Shown in pieces: positions 36,311 through 48,725 of a stretch of DNA of 64,000 nt. The first letter of the stretch is position 1. The number at the start of each line of letters is the position of its first letter. The stretch lies in contig JAFFSR010000136.1 of assembly GCA_017163975.1 (NCBI GenBank), forward strand, positions 5,081,501-5,145,500. Direction: 5' to 3'. The notes below the pieces were generated by a model that worked only from the letters and a program-made list of their open reading frames with translations, did not search any database and had not been told where the DNA came from. Source of the DNA: Anastatus disparis (taxonomy: Eukaryota > Arthropoda > Insecta > Hymenoptera > Eupelmidae). Made by a program: the position numbers and the translations under genes.

Positions 36311-36550
36311 TGCAGTCCTATTTTGCCCAAGGATCGAGGATAGCATACTAAAAACAGATAAAAATTATTAGCTGTAACTGGTTTTATTATTTTTTTGACA
36401 AATGTCAGCACATGTACTCTCAGCCATGCCTTGAGTACCATTGAACTTTCTAGCATTAGCATTCGTCTTGTTGCTCCTACATGTGTTCTCTTTCTTTTTC
36501 TCTCCTAACTGCGTCTGCGCATAAACACTTTCATGGATGTGCTGCCCACA
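36311..36550 (-). repeat. LTR-like direct repeat A, with polypurine tract
   Basis: 240 bp; on the minus strand it starts TGTGGGCAGCAC and ends GGACTGCA (TG...CA). It is roughly 80 percent identical by eye to repeat B at 41463-41711 and in the same orientation. Immediately upstream in minus-strand sense is TTTAGGGAGGAGTAG, a good polypurine tract (36551-36564), as expected next to a 3' LTR. Confidence 0.6.
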
Positions 36551-36564
36551 CTACTCCTCCCTAA

Positions 36565-37751
36565 ATGACGTCACCGTAATTTTTTTTAAATTGATTTTGC
36601 GTTGCTTTAATCATTTTACATGATTTTTACAGAAAGAAAGTAAAAATTTGTGTAGGCGTCATTTAAAATGTTGAAGAAAGAGAAAGGGATTTTATGCAAC
36701 CAGTCGTTTTTTTACAAAAGATTTTTAATTCTGGAGCATCGCCACCAGTCTGTTTTTATAATTTTTCTTTCTCAATAACTTTACAATATTAGTTTCTTTT
36801 TTTGTTTACATTTGCTATATTTTTTACATTTGTTCATTTATTTTTTTACAAAGTTTTTATACATCTTATTTCTAAATAATCCTTTTACATTTTTTTACAT
36901 TCTGCTTTTGGTGATTTTACAAGATATTTTGTTATGACTTTCCATGTTTGCATTTTGATTCATTTACTTATAATTTATATTTTGCTTTGAAATTTTTTAC
37001 TTTTTATCTTTTTTCTTTATCATTCATTTCTAGAATGTTTATACATCAATCAAGTTTTGTTGCTCTTTAAAATATTTGTTTTGTTTTCAAAATCCTGTTC
37101 CTTTATTCTATTGAAAAATCTTTTTTTAAAAATTGTTTTTTTATGTTATTATATTCTGTACAATGTTCTTTTTTTGTACATTTTTTTAAGCTATCGTTAG
37201 ATTGTTTTGTTTTATATAGCTTGAATACAATGACTCTATGACTTTTTATTGTCTGATTCCATAAGAAGTACTTTAAATCTATTAATTGATTTTTTTCCAA
37301 TTGCTTTTTTACTTGCAGAATGTGAAAGAGGATTGTTCACTCACGTACCAGGATTTTTATTACTTAAATCTAACTATTTACAGGTAAGTTTTTGTTAGCT
37401 TGAATTAAGTACCAAAATGTATAATTCAACATTACTCTTTGGTAACTTAAATTTGGTAGCTTCATGATCTTTTTTGTACTTATCAGTTTAAATTATAATA
37501 TTTTGACTATTTTTTTTGCTCAATGTAACAGCTTAGACTTAAAATTTTTGAAGTAAGTCACTAAAAATCGATTAGTTGAATTTAATATTTTTTTCTCAAA
37601 ATTTGAAATTTTCCAAAAATATTTTAAGACATTAATTTTGATAAATCATTAATTATCCGTAAAAAAATATTAAATTCAACCACTCGATTTTTGTAGCCCA
37701 CTTCAGAAAGTTTAACTCTTAATAATTATATCAGAAAATTTATCCTACTGC
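36565..37751. other. T-rich spacer with a hairpin
   Basis: Strongly T-rich (plus strand) with many tttttaca-type repeats. At 37550-37704 inverted arms of about 40 bp (aagtcactaaaaatcgattagttgaatttaatattt and its approximate complement) form a hairpin, probably a small MITE. No coding sequence was recognised. Confidence 0.5.
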
Positions 37752-39214
37752 TTATTTTATATTATACTTGAAAATTTCCAATTTATCTACCTCTTTAATT
37801 ATAATTTTAGAATTTAACAGTCTTTTCTTTTGTTGAGTATTTAAGTTTATACAGCATTTATCGAAATAAGAAAACAGTTTATTAGCAAATTTCATAATCA
37901 CTTCTAGAAGGAACATTATGTTTAAAATTTTATTCTTTTTTTTATTTAAAAAATTTATTATTATGATCTCTTCCATAAGTATAAGCTTAATTGATTTTAA
38001 GGTTTGATTGAAACACTATAGTTAATCTGAAGAGGTCAGAGATTTTTTAAATGCAATAATTCAAGAGATTCTTGGAGTTTAATACCCAATAGGTTGATTT
38101 TCATGATATTAATTATGTTTTGTGTTACGTTTAGAATTATCATATCCATGCTGTCATTATTTGACAGGTCAAGGAGTTTCAAATCACTATTCGTCTCAAA
38201 GTCAGGTAAATAACTGAACTTTAATAAGATTTTTTATGGTACTGAATACACCCAAAGTAAGTAGTATACCCAAATGTTATGTTTTCAAGTACATTTTAAT
38301 CGGAAAGTAAGAATTCAATTAGTCCGAGGTAATAAAAGTCTGTGTCAATATTTTTACAATTAATAATTTTAATACTTTTAAGTACTTTATTTTGACAAAC
38401 ATACTCAGCTAAAGGTTCTGTCAAGAGTTTATTGCATTTGATGATATTTGATGAAGTTAAATAAAGGAAAGGAGTTTCGAATTTCAAGAATTTTAGTCTA
38501 ACATTATTATTATTATTTTCGAAAAATATTTACAAAATCTGAATTTTTTATCTGAAGGTTCGCGGAGCAGTCGTCCAGGTGCAATGAGAGTGGTGCATAC
38601 ATGGAGGTTACTAAACTAATAAGTTAATGCATCGCTTTAATCCTCTTTAGGTCTATAACTTTGACTTCTAACTTATTGTGAATATTAGCTAGGTAATTAA
38701 AGGTTTTGAACTGTGATTCAAACAAATTCATTACTACCGATGTTCTCAAATTATTTACCTGATCATTGAATTAAATTCTAGTGAATTGAAATTTTTCAGC
38801 GTTTTCAAGTAAGATTTAATTGCGTTAGCCACAGCGTAGCGGTCTAGAGATAAGTCAAAGGACGTTTTTAGAAAATGGAACGCTGGATGGAAATAATTCG
38901 CCTTGTGAAAATTGAAGAAGTCTTCTGCGCTAATTTCACTGACGATTAAACTAAAAGGAATCGATGCATTGAAAAATCGTAAGATGTATACAGGCATTAA
39001 GTTATGGTCAATTCCACGATACGTGATTGGTTTACGTGTATTTGTAAAATGCACTTTATCTGGTTTACATCTTAGAAAATCACTACTCCCTTTAGCGTAT
39101 ACCAATTCAAATTTGTTTCGATAAATTTTACCTTGTAGCCTTGCAGATATACCGAGGTTGTTACAGGTTATTGATATAAACGTTTCGTTTTTCTTGTGGA
39201 TGACCTATTCAATA
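37752..39214 (-). pseudogene. Decayed LRR-like coding region
   Basis: Several minus-strand blocks look coding but are in different frames or separated by stops. About 38759-39214 holds a 140-residue block (with YRGIDHNLMPVYILRFFNAS) behind a splice-like acceptor GAATAG. About 38650-38780 continues in a shifted frame to a TAA. About 38296-38530 ends FYYLGLIEFLLSD. About 38010-38200 has a leucine-rich repeat-like SDLKLLDLSNND, and 37752-37976 is Lys/Ile-rich. Asparagine- and leucine-rich spacing suggests a former LRR protein. No known family could be assigned, and it may instead be several short exons. Same strand as drk, about 90 bp downstream of the drk stop. Confidence 0.4.
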
Positions 39215-39301
39215 GCAAAATCATTAAATGACGCCGATTAAATTCTGTTAGCAAGCAGAAAGAGTCTATTCTTAATAGTGTCAGCTACTACATTACTCTC
39301 T

Positions 39302-39943
<642 letters not shown>

Positions 39944-40233
39944 TTACTTTTTATTGTTTTAGTATGCAATAAATCTTTTAGTTTCTATATGTTAAAATCA
40001 GTTAAATTAAATTCACTTGTAATACAGAGTAATGAATTATTCTACTTGAAAAAGGTATGTAAGCACGGTGATGATGTTGAATTCACACATATAAATAAAT
40101 AAATATAAATATGTCGATAGAAGAAAAGGAGATCAATGAGTGGTGCCTTTTGTTCACGCTCCTTAACCTATAAAGAGAAAAACAAAATCATAGAATACAT
40201 TTGTCTTCTAATTCATTTTTTACTATCTACGTC

Positions 40234-40341
<108 letters not shown>

Positions 40342-40802
40342 ATAATTCTAATCTGCATGAGATAAAATATTTTTTTTCGTTTTGAATGTTAATTTTAAAA
40401 AAGGGTTTGTGATGTTTTGAATGCCAATTTTTACTGGGGTTATTTTACGTTTAAAATTTCAATTTTTAAAAAGATTACGTTACATTTCGAATGTTAATTT
40501 TTAAAAAGGTTATGCTACTATTTTTATATAAAATGCTTATTACTCGGTTTTTAATTTAATAGTTTATCGATAATTCATTTTATTAGTTAATGTTAAAAGC
40601 ATGCATGAAATATTCTAATATATTTTCTTACTCATGTTTTTTTATAAGAAAAAAATTTGTTTCACTAAAATATTTAAATAAAATTTTGTTCGGTTAAGAA
40701 ACTTAAATTAAAAATGAAATAAAAAAATTCAATACTTTATGAATTGTCACATTTTAGACAAAAGACTGTATATTAAAAAGGACTATAAATTTTAATAGTA
40801 CT

Positions 40803-41000
40803 TTTCGATACTAGTGTGTTAAATTATAAATATTAACGCACTAGTATCGAAATAATACATTTCGTAGTGGGTACGAAAAGGCTTTATTTACGAAACGAGA
40901 AATTTACGGTCTGAGCTGAAGGCGAAGGTCGTAACGAGTTTCGTAAAAAAAAACCTTTTCATACCAGTTGCGAACCGTATTTTTTGCCACAGAGTGCGTA
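40803..41000. repeat. Hairpin plus palindromic repeat, copy 2
   Basis: First a short perfect-looking dyad, ttcgatactagtgtgttaa and ttaacgcactagtatcgaa (40803-40853). Then the inverted copy of the 625-785 repeat, running from catttcgtagtgggtacgaaaagg to aaccgtattttttgccac (about 40858-40990), followed by cacagagtgcgtaaaattg. The two copies are about 85 percent alike by eye. Confidence 0.6.
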
Positions 41001-41279
41001 AAATTGTATATCAAGAATTTAGTTGCGTCTTATTATATGCAATTTTATACACGTCGTCAAAAAATAAATTTTTAATGAAATCGTTCAATTCAAAGAAAAC
41101 ATTCTAAACTAAACTATTTCTAAGAAATGTATCTTGGTAAATTTGTTTTTTCTTAAACTTTTATTATTTAATAATTTTCTCTTATGCGTCGTTATTGTTT
41201 TTTTGCATTATGCTATTGTTTTTCGCATTGTTACTCGCTTTTTAAATTGCTCACCTTTCTTTTTTTGATGCTTTAAGAA

Positions 41280-41462
41280 AACTTCCTCGTGGTGAAGATG
41301 ATTGAAGCGTGAAAATGGCGCCTGACGCTGCGTTTCTATCGTTGTAGTTGTGAGATGAGAAATATCCTTCCCGATCACGCCCAGATTACCACTATAGAAA
41401 ATTAACGATGGAGTTGTTAAGGTTTGTACGCTGAATCTAATTATTTTGTAACTAGGAAATAG
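41280..41462 (-). promoter_or_regulatory. GC-richer stretch upstream of drk
   Basis: Minus-strand sequence with gaaacgcagcgtcaggcgccat resembles a housekeeping 5' region. It could hold a noncoding first exon of drk, which would argue against a simple retrocopy. It abuts LTR-like repeat B. No clear splice pair to the drk ATG could be fixed. Confidence 0.3.
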
Positions 41463-41711
41463 TGCAGCTCTATTCCGCTGTGTTCAAGTAACAAGAATAA
41501 AATACTAAAAACAGATAGAAGTAATTATTAGCTATAGCTGATTTTATTATTTTTCTGACAACTGTCAGCACATGCACTCTGAGTCATGCCTCGAGTACCA
41601 CTGAACTTTCGGACATTTGCGTTCGTCTTGTTGCTCCTACATGTGTTATCTTTCTCTCCTCACTGCGTCCTGCGTCTGCGCACAGACGCTTACTTAGATG
41701 TGTTGCCCACA
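41463..41711 (-). repeat. LTR-like direct repeat B
   Basis: 249 bp, on the minus strand TGTGGGCAACAC...GAGCTGCA, in the same orientation as repeat A at 36311-36550. It carries a possible poly-A signal (AATAAAA). No standard tRNA primer-binding site follows directly at 41462, and flanks of A and B do not match, so they may be two independent solo LTRs of one family. Confidence 0.55.
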
Positions 41712-44070
41712 CCAACTTCAAACATCCGCCCATTATTCTTTTATAGTAACAGGATATCGGAATTATGAACTAAATTTGAAAGTATTTTATTATGACTAAT
41801 TTTTATAATTAGTTTAAGGAAAGTTTTAATTAAAAAAATTTTTCTTGTATCTACAAAAATTAAAAATTATTGTTTATTTTAAATTTAAAATAGCTATCCA
41901 TTCCAAAATTTTTACTGTTTATTTATATCAGATAGAAATTGTAAAATAAATTTGAAAATATTTTATTGTAAAAGAAATAAGATTTAGTATTTTTATTTTG
42001 TTTTCTTGAAATTTCATTTGATTTTCAAGATAATAATATGAAACAAAGTAAATAAAAAGCTAATATTATTTGCATTTATGGCAGATGAATGATCCAAACA
42101 ATTTATTGGAAAATAATCAACATTTTGTGAAGATAACTGTAAAATACTTGTGATATGAAAAAATTTAATATTAGGATTAAAAAGTTTTAAACTTCGTTTA
42201 AGGACGTTCGACCATTTCCGCTGACAAAAATGACTGAAAATTAACAATTCAAATCGTTAACGTGTTATGAAACTATTTGCGTTTTTTAGTATAGATTATA
42301 ATACTTATTTCTGAGATATTCAAAGATGAAAATGTACTATTTAACATTAACTCTTATAAGACACACAGCTTTTTAAATAATAATAGAAAATATATTAAGG
42401 AATAAACTCTCAAAGTTTTGGCATATGTTATATTTTTTACTTATTTTATTTTAAAAAATTGATTGGAAAAATCGGTTTACTTGAGACGTGGCAGCATTTC
42501 ATTCATCATTAATTAACGAAATGTACTACAAGAATATTATATTGTTTTCATGTAATTTTTAAGCTGTGCAATTAGAAATTTCGATAATAAAATTATTGTT
42601 GCTCTAAAATATTTGGTGAAATGAGATTTTGCAAAATTCCGATTTTTCTATTTTTGGTCAATAATATAGGTTAATGCTCAAACCTATATGAAAATAATTT
42701 CTGTGAATTACTGTAAATAATAGTAAATAACTGTTAAAAATGTAGAAATTGAGATATAAATAATAATTATTTACAGATATTTACAATTATTTGCAGTTTT
42801 TTTACAATTATTCATAATTATTTAGTTATATACATTTTCAAAAATTTTTTAATTCAAGCATTTTTATACAGTAGGTATTTTTATTAAATAAGAAGCAAAC
42901 AAAAGAAATATTTCAAGAATATTTATGTTTTTAATACAACAGTTTATATACATTTAACTTATCAATATAATTATTACAAAATAGTTTCATTATTTTATGC
43001 AGTATTATTTTACAACTTCCGCTTTTCAATATAATTTGATTTTTATCAACTCTAATAATAACTTTCAGTCCGTTTCTCATTTAAATTAATATTTTTTTAA
43101 TGATTGTTTACTAAATAATAATAAACAGATAGATAATTCCAATAATTTAATTTTTAACTTGTTTCCTACGTATATGACCCGTACGTTCATACGTTAATTT
43201 TTTGTTTTTATATTTTTTATATGATAAAAGCAAAACATAACAGAATAAATACGTTAATTAGACCAAAGGCGACTATTTCCGATTTCATTCCATGGGCCTG
43301 AAATAGTTTTGATGCATTAACAGCCGAGAAACTTAAACAAAACAGAAAAAAGTGTAAATTTCAGAAATCCCGTATTTGAAGGCCAAAACATATTACCCAA
43401 AGAATTTGAATGAAATTTTTCACTTAGTTCAGGTTCTTGATGTTGATGGGTTAATAACATCATATCAATAATTAAAAAAATGTAATTATATAAATATCAA
43501 TACAAAATACTTTAATATTTAATTTAACAATTTTTCTTAAAAACTTTCTAGTACATAATTATGACTCACAGATTAATTACAAAAGTGGCACACTTCTTAT
43601 CACAGCCAGTAATGTATACCATATTTTCTTTCAATTCTGTTAAACTTTTTATACGGAGGTTCATCTTCAAAAAACCTCTTTTTATTGTAGGATATTTAAA
43701 TATTCTCTGGTTATCAGCATATAAAGAATCTGAAATTCATATATTTATTAAATCATATTAAAAGTATAATAAAGTTATAACAGTACTCTTACTTCTTGAT
43801 TGTTTAATATCCTATTCACTGTTTTAAAATATTATGGTTTATATAGTTTATTAATAAATTAATTTTTTACTTTTGTCCTTTTTCTATTCTCTTGAAATGT
43901 TAAATAGAAATTTTCCAGAAATCTATTTTTTCAAACATGTCTATATAATACAATAAATTTATTTTTTTGAAGAATTTCCTTGTTTTTCAGATAAAATCTG
44001 TAATATGCAAAACGCAATTAATTTAATAAAACTATTTAATTTTTTCATTTATAAATGTTTACATTTTTGA
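41712..44070. other. AT-rich intergenic sequence
   Basis: No coding exon was recognised. The segment 43262-43330 (gcgactatttccgatttcattcc) shares a short motif with 61615-61640, hinting at a dispersed repeat. The right end probably contains the 3' UTR of the THAP gene. Confidence 0.4.
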
Positions 44071-45379
44071 TTAAGTAATATGAACCTTTTCTAATTCAGC
44101 ACATTTATACTTAAGAGCCTTAATTTTTCGGTTTTGTTCTTTTAATCTTAATTCAGTATCTAAAGGATCATCTTCTTTTCTTATAATTATAGTTCTAAAT
44201 TTTCTGCATGAACCACATCGTTGATATCCTCTGGACCTTTTATATTCTTCACTAGGTGGTATAAATCCTTGACATTTTTTAGAATATCTAAATAATATTA
44301 AAATTTTTTAAACAAACATAAATATTTTATACTTTTAGTTTTCTTATAAATTAGTAAAATAACATTTTGTATAAGAATCCTGAAATTAAAAATGTATTTT
44401 AATTTATACATTATTTAAAACACTTACATGTTTTTAACACCTGTTCCTTCACAACATTTTGTTTTTTCTAATTTAGATAAGTAGTCAATAACCTCCTTTC
44501 TGGATTTAAGTTTTATGTTAACATCCATGGTAACTCTTTTATCAAATGTAATTAACTAAAATAATAAAATTATATTTATATTTTTTTAGATTGCTATTTT
44601 TTATTTATAATTGAATAATTATTATACATAAATTTACTTTTAAGAGAATCGAAAAAAAGTTTAACATCACTCAATAAATTTGTATGATTAACATATAGGA
44701 TCTATTAAATTTAATTAATATTTGCACAAATCTGAAATATTATGATATATTAATTTATAGAATTTAAACATTAAGTTCATACCTTTACGTTCATACCACT
44801 GTCAATAATGCAAAATAACTGAATTACAAGTTTTAATGGATGAACATAAGCAAATGTGAATCTATCTTCTCGAAAAGCATATGACCAACAAGTAGATATA
44901 TTTAATGTTTTAGATTGTAAATCATTTTTTAAATGATTGAAATCATAATCTTGCTCACAATTTTTATTTTCGTTCGTTACCATCATACTTAGCGTCTCAT
45001 CATTTGTTTGAGTTATCTGCAATTTTATGAATTTTTTATATAAAAAAATATATTATAAACAATGATGCAATATATTAAAATATTTTACATACTACTTCTT
45101 TATTTTGAAAATCAACTGTTTCTTTGTTAATTTGAGTGTTATTTTGTTTGCTTTGATTAAGTAAAATTTGATCATTTTGTCCAATGTAATTTTGTGATTG
45201 TACCTACAATAGATGTCTTTTTAACTAATATGTTTTATGAACAATCTAAAATAAATATTTGTAATACATTACACTAGTTTTCTTTTTTTTGTAATTTTTA
45301 AAAACAACTGGATTTTTCAGTATTGTTTCTGTAGAGTTTTCACTTTCATTAGCATTGTGAATTTTTGTGCTCTGAAATG

Positions 45380-45415
<36 letters not shown>

Positions 45416-46214
45416 GTATAAAATAATATTTATTATATATTATCATATCATTATAAAAATGCGTTACTATTTTTACAAATTCACTATGGATTATATCTGT
45501 CTCATTATCAGATGTAGAAATTTCTTGAAAATTTTGATTATTTTCATTTTCTTCTTGATTATTTGCTACAATATTATCATGTGTTAATACTTCATTGGTA
45601 CCCTATGACAAATTAATATTAATATATTTAATGTTAATACATTTATTTAAAGATTAATTCCTTTTAGATAAACTAACAAATATAACATTTTATAGTTTAT
45701 ATAAAAGCATTGATCAAAATGAAATATTATGCATGATTATGATATTTCAAAAGTATATGTATACGACGTTAAGTAAATATTCTTACTAAAATCTTTTCAG
45801 CAATCTGTGTTGAATCTTTGGCTTCCTCTTCTTTGTTCAATAAATGAGGAATTGCATCATTGCGAATTATGTACCTTGCTCTTTGTATTCGGTGAACAGT
45901 TCCATCTTTTAATAACGTTTCATAATATTTAACAATATCTGAGTCATTGAAATGAAGCTCACAAATTCTATATCTATCATCAATAACTTTTTCTTCATTT
46001 TGAAAAATGATTTCTTTCCACTTCTGAAGTAAGTCTGGTTTCTATTAATATAATCATAATTTTTATTTTATATGAATTTATTTTTCCTATTGCAAAATAC
46101 TTATTTTACCTTAGGAAATCTGAAAAATGATTTTCCTCTAACACCACGAGCATAACACGTTTTAACGTCTTTGAATGTGCCACTATTGCATCCAGAAACG
46201 CAACACCTTGGCAT
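44071..46214 (-). CDS. THAP-domain zinc-finger protein, 424 aa, eight exons
   Basis: Exons on the minus strand: 46110-46214, 45787-46041, 45602-45477, 45371-45273, 45203-45093, 45016-44783, 44555-44428, 44287-44071. All have GT-AG borders, and they total 425 codons in frame. Residues 1-95 form a THAP domain, a C2CH sequence-specific DNA-binding module: MPRCC...GC (Cys4/5 and Cys9), the FRFPK segment, Trp43, Cys62-X2-His65 and the closing AIPHLL. Residues about 120-235 are Asn/Gln/Ser-rich and probably disordered. The C-terminal third has clustered Cys (KCCEGTG, KKCQG, CGSC) and a final coiled-coil-like helix. It is likely a nuclear DNA-binding protein; target and partners are unknown. THAP domains also occur in P-element-derived proteins, but no transposase core is visible here. 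Confidence 0.85.
45385..45411. repeat. TA microsatellite in a THAP intron
   Basis: About 13 TA units just upstream of exon 4, close to its acceptor at 45372-45373. Confidence 0.9.
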
Positions 46215-46895
46215 TTTTTATCAAATTTTTTTATTAAATAATAACTTATTTCAAATAAAATTTGTTTAAATACTCGTTTTTTATTCGAGAAAGAAAAGAA
46301 ATCATAACTGACTCTATTAAAATTGAAAATCCAAACAATATAGTGATATCAAACTCAAACGTTTGTAAACTCACAAATGCATGCAGACACAAACTTGCAT
46401 GAGCGTAGATTAGGTTGGGTTAGTTTTCATTGTTATAATGAAGTAGAGACTGAACTCCGTTAACAAAAAATGGAGCCAATAATCTTACAAAATTCTCCAA
46501 GTTCGCTCATCGAAATAGCTATCGCCTAACGAGTTACAGCGCTACCCGCAGCGACCGACGGAAATATATAGCCATAAAAACGTTTTAGTTTTTATCATTT
46601 TAATCCACCCACCAGTCGCCGTCAGCAGCACTTAACACTGCGTAACTTGTGAGAGCTATTTTGACGAACGGACTTGGCAAATTCTGTAAGGGATCTAGAG
46701 ATCACTAGAGTCCAGTCTTCTCCTTCTCTCTTATACTTCATGCTTTTTACGATTGATGAATTATTGTGGACATTTAATTTTTAGGTTAAGTTGGCCAACA
46801 GTATTCTTAAGAATTGGTATTTTGAACTCGTTAGCGACTTCTTGAAGATATTTAAATTTTGTTAATCATAAAATTTAATTTACGAATCATTAAAA
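46215..46895. promoter_or_regulatory. Shared intergenic promoter region, THAP (-) and ISY1 (+)
   Basis: The two genes diverge with 681 bp between their start codons. The middle (46490-46700) is GC-richer, with cgctacccgcagcgaccgacgg, consistent with a compact bidirectional promoter. No TATA box is clear. Start sites are not determined. Confidence 0.45.
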
Positions 46896-48274
46896 ATGGT
46901 AAGTATAATTAATTCCTTTTTTAATAATTTAATATCTTTTTGATAATATGAATTGTTTGTGTATTAAAAGATATTAATTATTATTTGTGCATTACTCAAT
47001 TGTAAATTGTGTATACCTTTTGTTGCATATGATATGAATTTTATTAATTATTTATTATTTTTGTTATTTTTAGGCTAGAAATGCGGAAAAGGCAATGTAA
47101 GTTTTCATCAAAATTTAATTATAAATGTAATCTTAAATAGTATGCAATTATAATCAAATTCTTAACCTTATAATTATTTTTTCAAAGGACCACACTAGCT
47201 CGATGGCGAGCAGCACATTGTAATGATGGAATGAAAAAAGAACAAGAAAGGAGACCTTATCTTGCATCAGAATGTAAAGATTTAAGAAAAGCCGAAAAAT
47301 GGAGAATGCAAATAATAAGAGAAATAGCTAAAAAAGTTGCTCAGATACAAAATGCAGGTTTAGGTGAATTTCGTATTAGAGATCTTAATGATGAAATTAA
47401 TAAATTATTAAGAGAAAAACGTCACTGGGAAGTACAAATAAAAGAATTAGGAGGGCCAGATTATTCTCGTACTGGACCCCGAATGTTGGATCATGAAGGA
47501 CGAGAGGTAAATATAATTTTTAAATTTAATATTTTGTTTCTGATAAAATATACATTTTGGTAAACACTTGCAATAACCTTATGAATGTTTAAAGTGGAAC
47601 AAAAAATATTAACAAAGTTTTTAATAAGCATAAATTTTGTATATCTTTCATACATGAACAATAATGTAATGATTTTTTAATCTTCATATAAAGATTTATT
47701 GAATGTATAGTTGACATTCTCAGACTGATTTTTGTGAATATTATAAATATTATTTAGTTGAAACAATAATTTGCAATGAAATTTATATACAATATTTGTT
47801 TATTTGCTAAAAAGAAATTAACTTAATAATTGAAAATAAAATATTATTTACAAAAGAAAAAATTAGAAATGACTAACAAAAAATAATAATTATTAGGTAC
47901 CTGGAAACAGAGGTTATAAATATTTTGGAGCAGCTAAAGATTTACCAGGTGTTAGAGAATTATTTGAACAAGAACCTCCACCACCTCCTAGAAAAACTCG
48001 AGCGGAACTAATGAAAGACATTGATGCAGATTATTATGGTTATAGAGATGATGATGATGGTATATTGTCACCACTTGAGCAGAAATGTGGACAAGAATAT
48101 AGAGAAATATTAATAGAAGAATGGAAAAGTGGAAAGAAGGATGATGAAAAAGAATCATCTGCCAAAAATGAAGATATGGAAACTTCACAGGTGCACATAC
48201 CTAGTCAAAGAGAAATACAAGAAGCTTTACTTTTACGTAAAAAACAAGAACTTCTTGATAAATATGTACTTTAA
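46896..48274 (+). CDS. ISY1: Pre-mRNA splicing factor ISY1, 240 aa
   Basis: Four coding exons, 46896-46898 (ATG only), 47074-47096, 47188-47506 and 47897-48274, total 241 codons in frame. The product matches the Isy1 family along its length: MARNAEKAMTTLARWRAAH at the start, the LRKAEKWRMQIIREIAKKV helix, GEFRIRDLNDEINKLLREK, LGGPDY, then the RGYKYFGAAKDLPGV block, and a C-terminal acidic region with the YYGYRDDDDG motif. ISY1 is a subunit of the Prp19-associated spliceosome complex and helps proofread the catalytic core in the nucleus. Human ISY1 is about 285 aa; this protein is shorter at the C-terminus. The first coding exon consists of the start codon alone, directly followed by GTAAGT. 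Confidence 0.95.
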
Positions 48275-48579
48275 ACTTAAATTTCAGATTTAGATAATGT
48301 TTACATGTAAGATTGTACAGTTCAATATTTATTAAATAAGTATTTTGAAATAATATTCTATACATAAATAAATTTTATATTTTTTTTTTGATAAAGGAAA
48401 AAATGAAATATTTATTTTTTTGATCAGCATGTGTTTATTTGCGTAATAACAACTATTCATAGATTGATTCATCATTCGATAATATCGGAATACAGCTTTT
48501 ATAAAACACCACCGATGTACATATTTAAATTTTTCTTTTCTTTTATATTATGAAATAACATTGATTAAAGGTAACTACT

Positions 48580-48725
48580 TTGTGCAGTAGACGTTCAAAC
48601 TTCAATGAATGCTTGTCGAGAATGGGTGCTGTTAGATAAAATGTGGACAAAATTCCAGCAGTACACCTATGATGATTGCAAATCCATTGAAATATTTTTT
48701 AACTTCTCTTTTCATTTTGTTTTTT
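48580..48725 (+). other. Coding-like island, unidentified
   Basis: Behind an acceptor-like TTTGTGCAG at 48579-48588, an open frame of about 35 codons reads as ordinary protein (VQTSMNACREWVLLDKMW) before turning into A/T-rich frame. No donor, start or partner exon was found. It may be an exon remnant, a gene fragment or chance. Both flanks are 3' UTR-like sequence. Confidence 0.25.
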
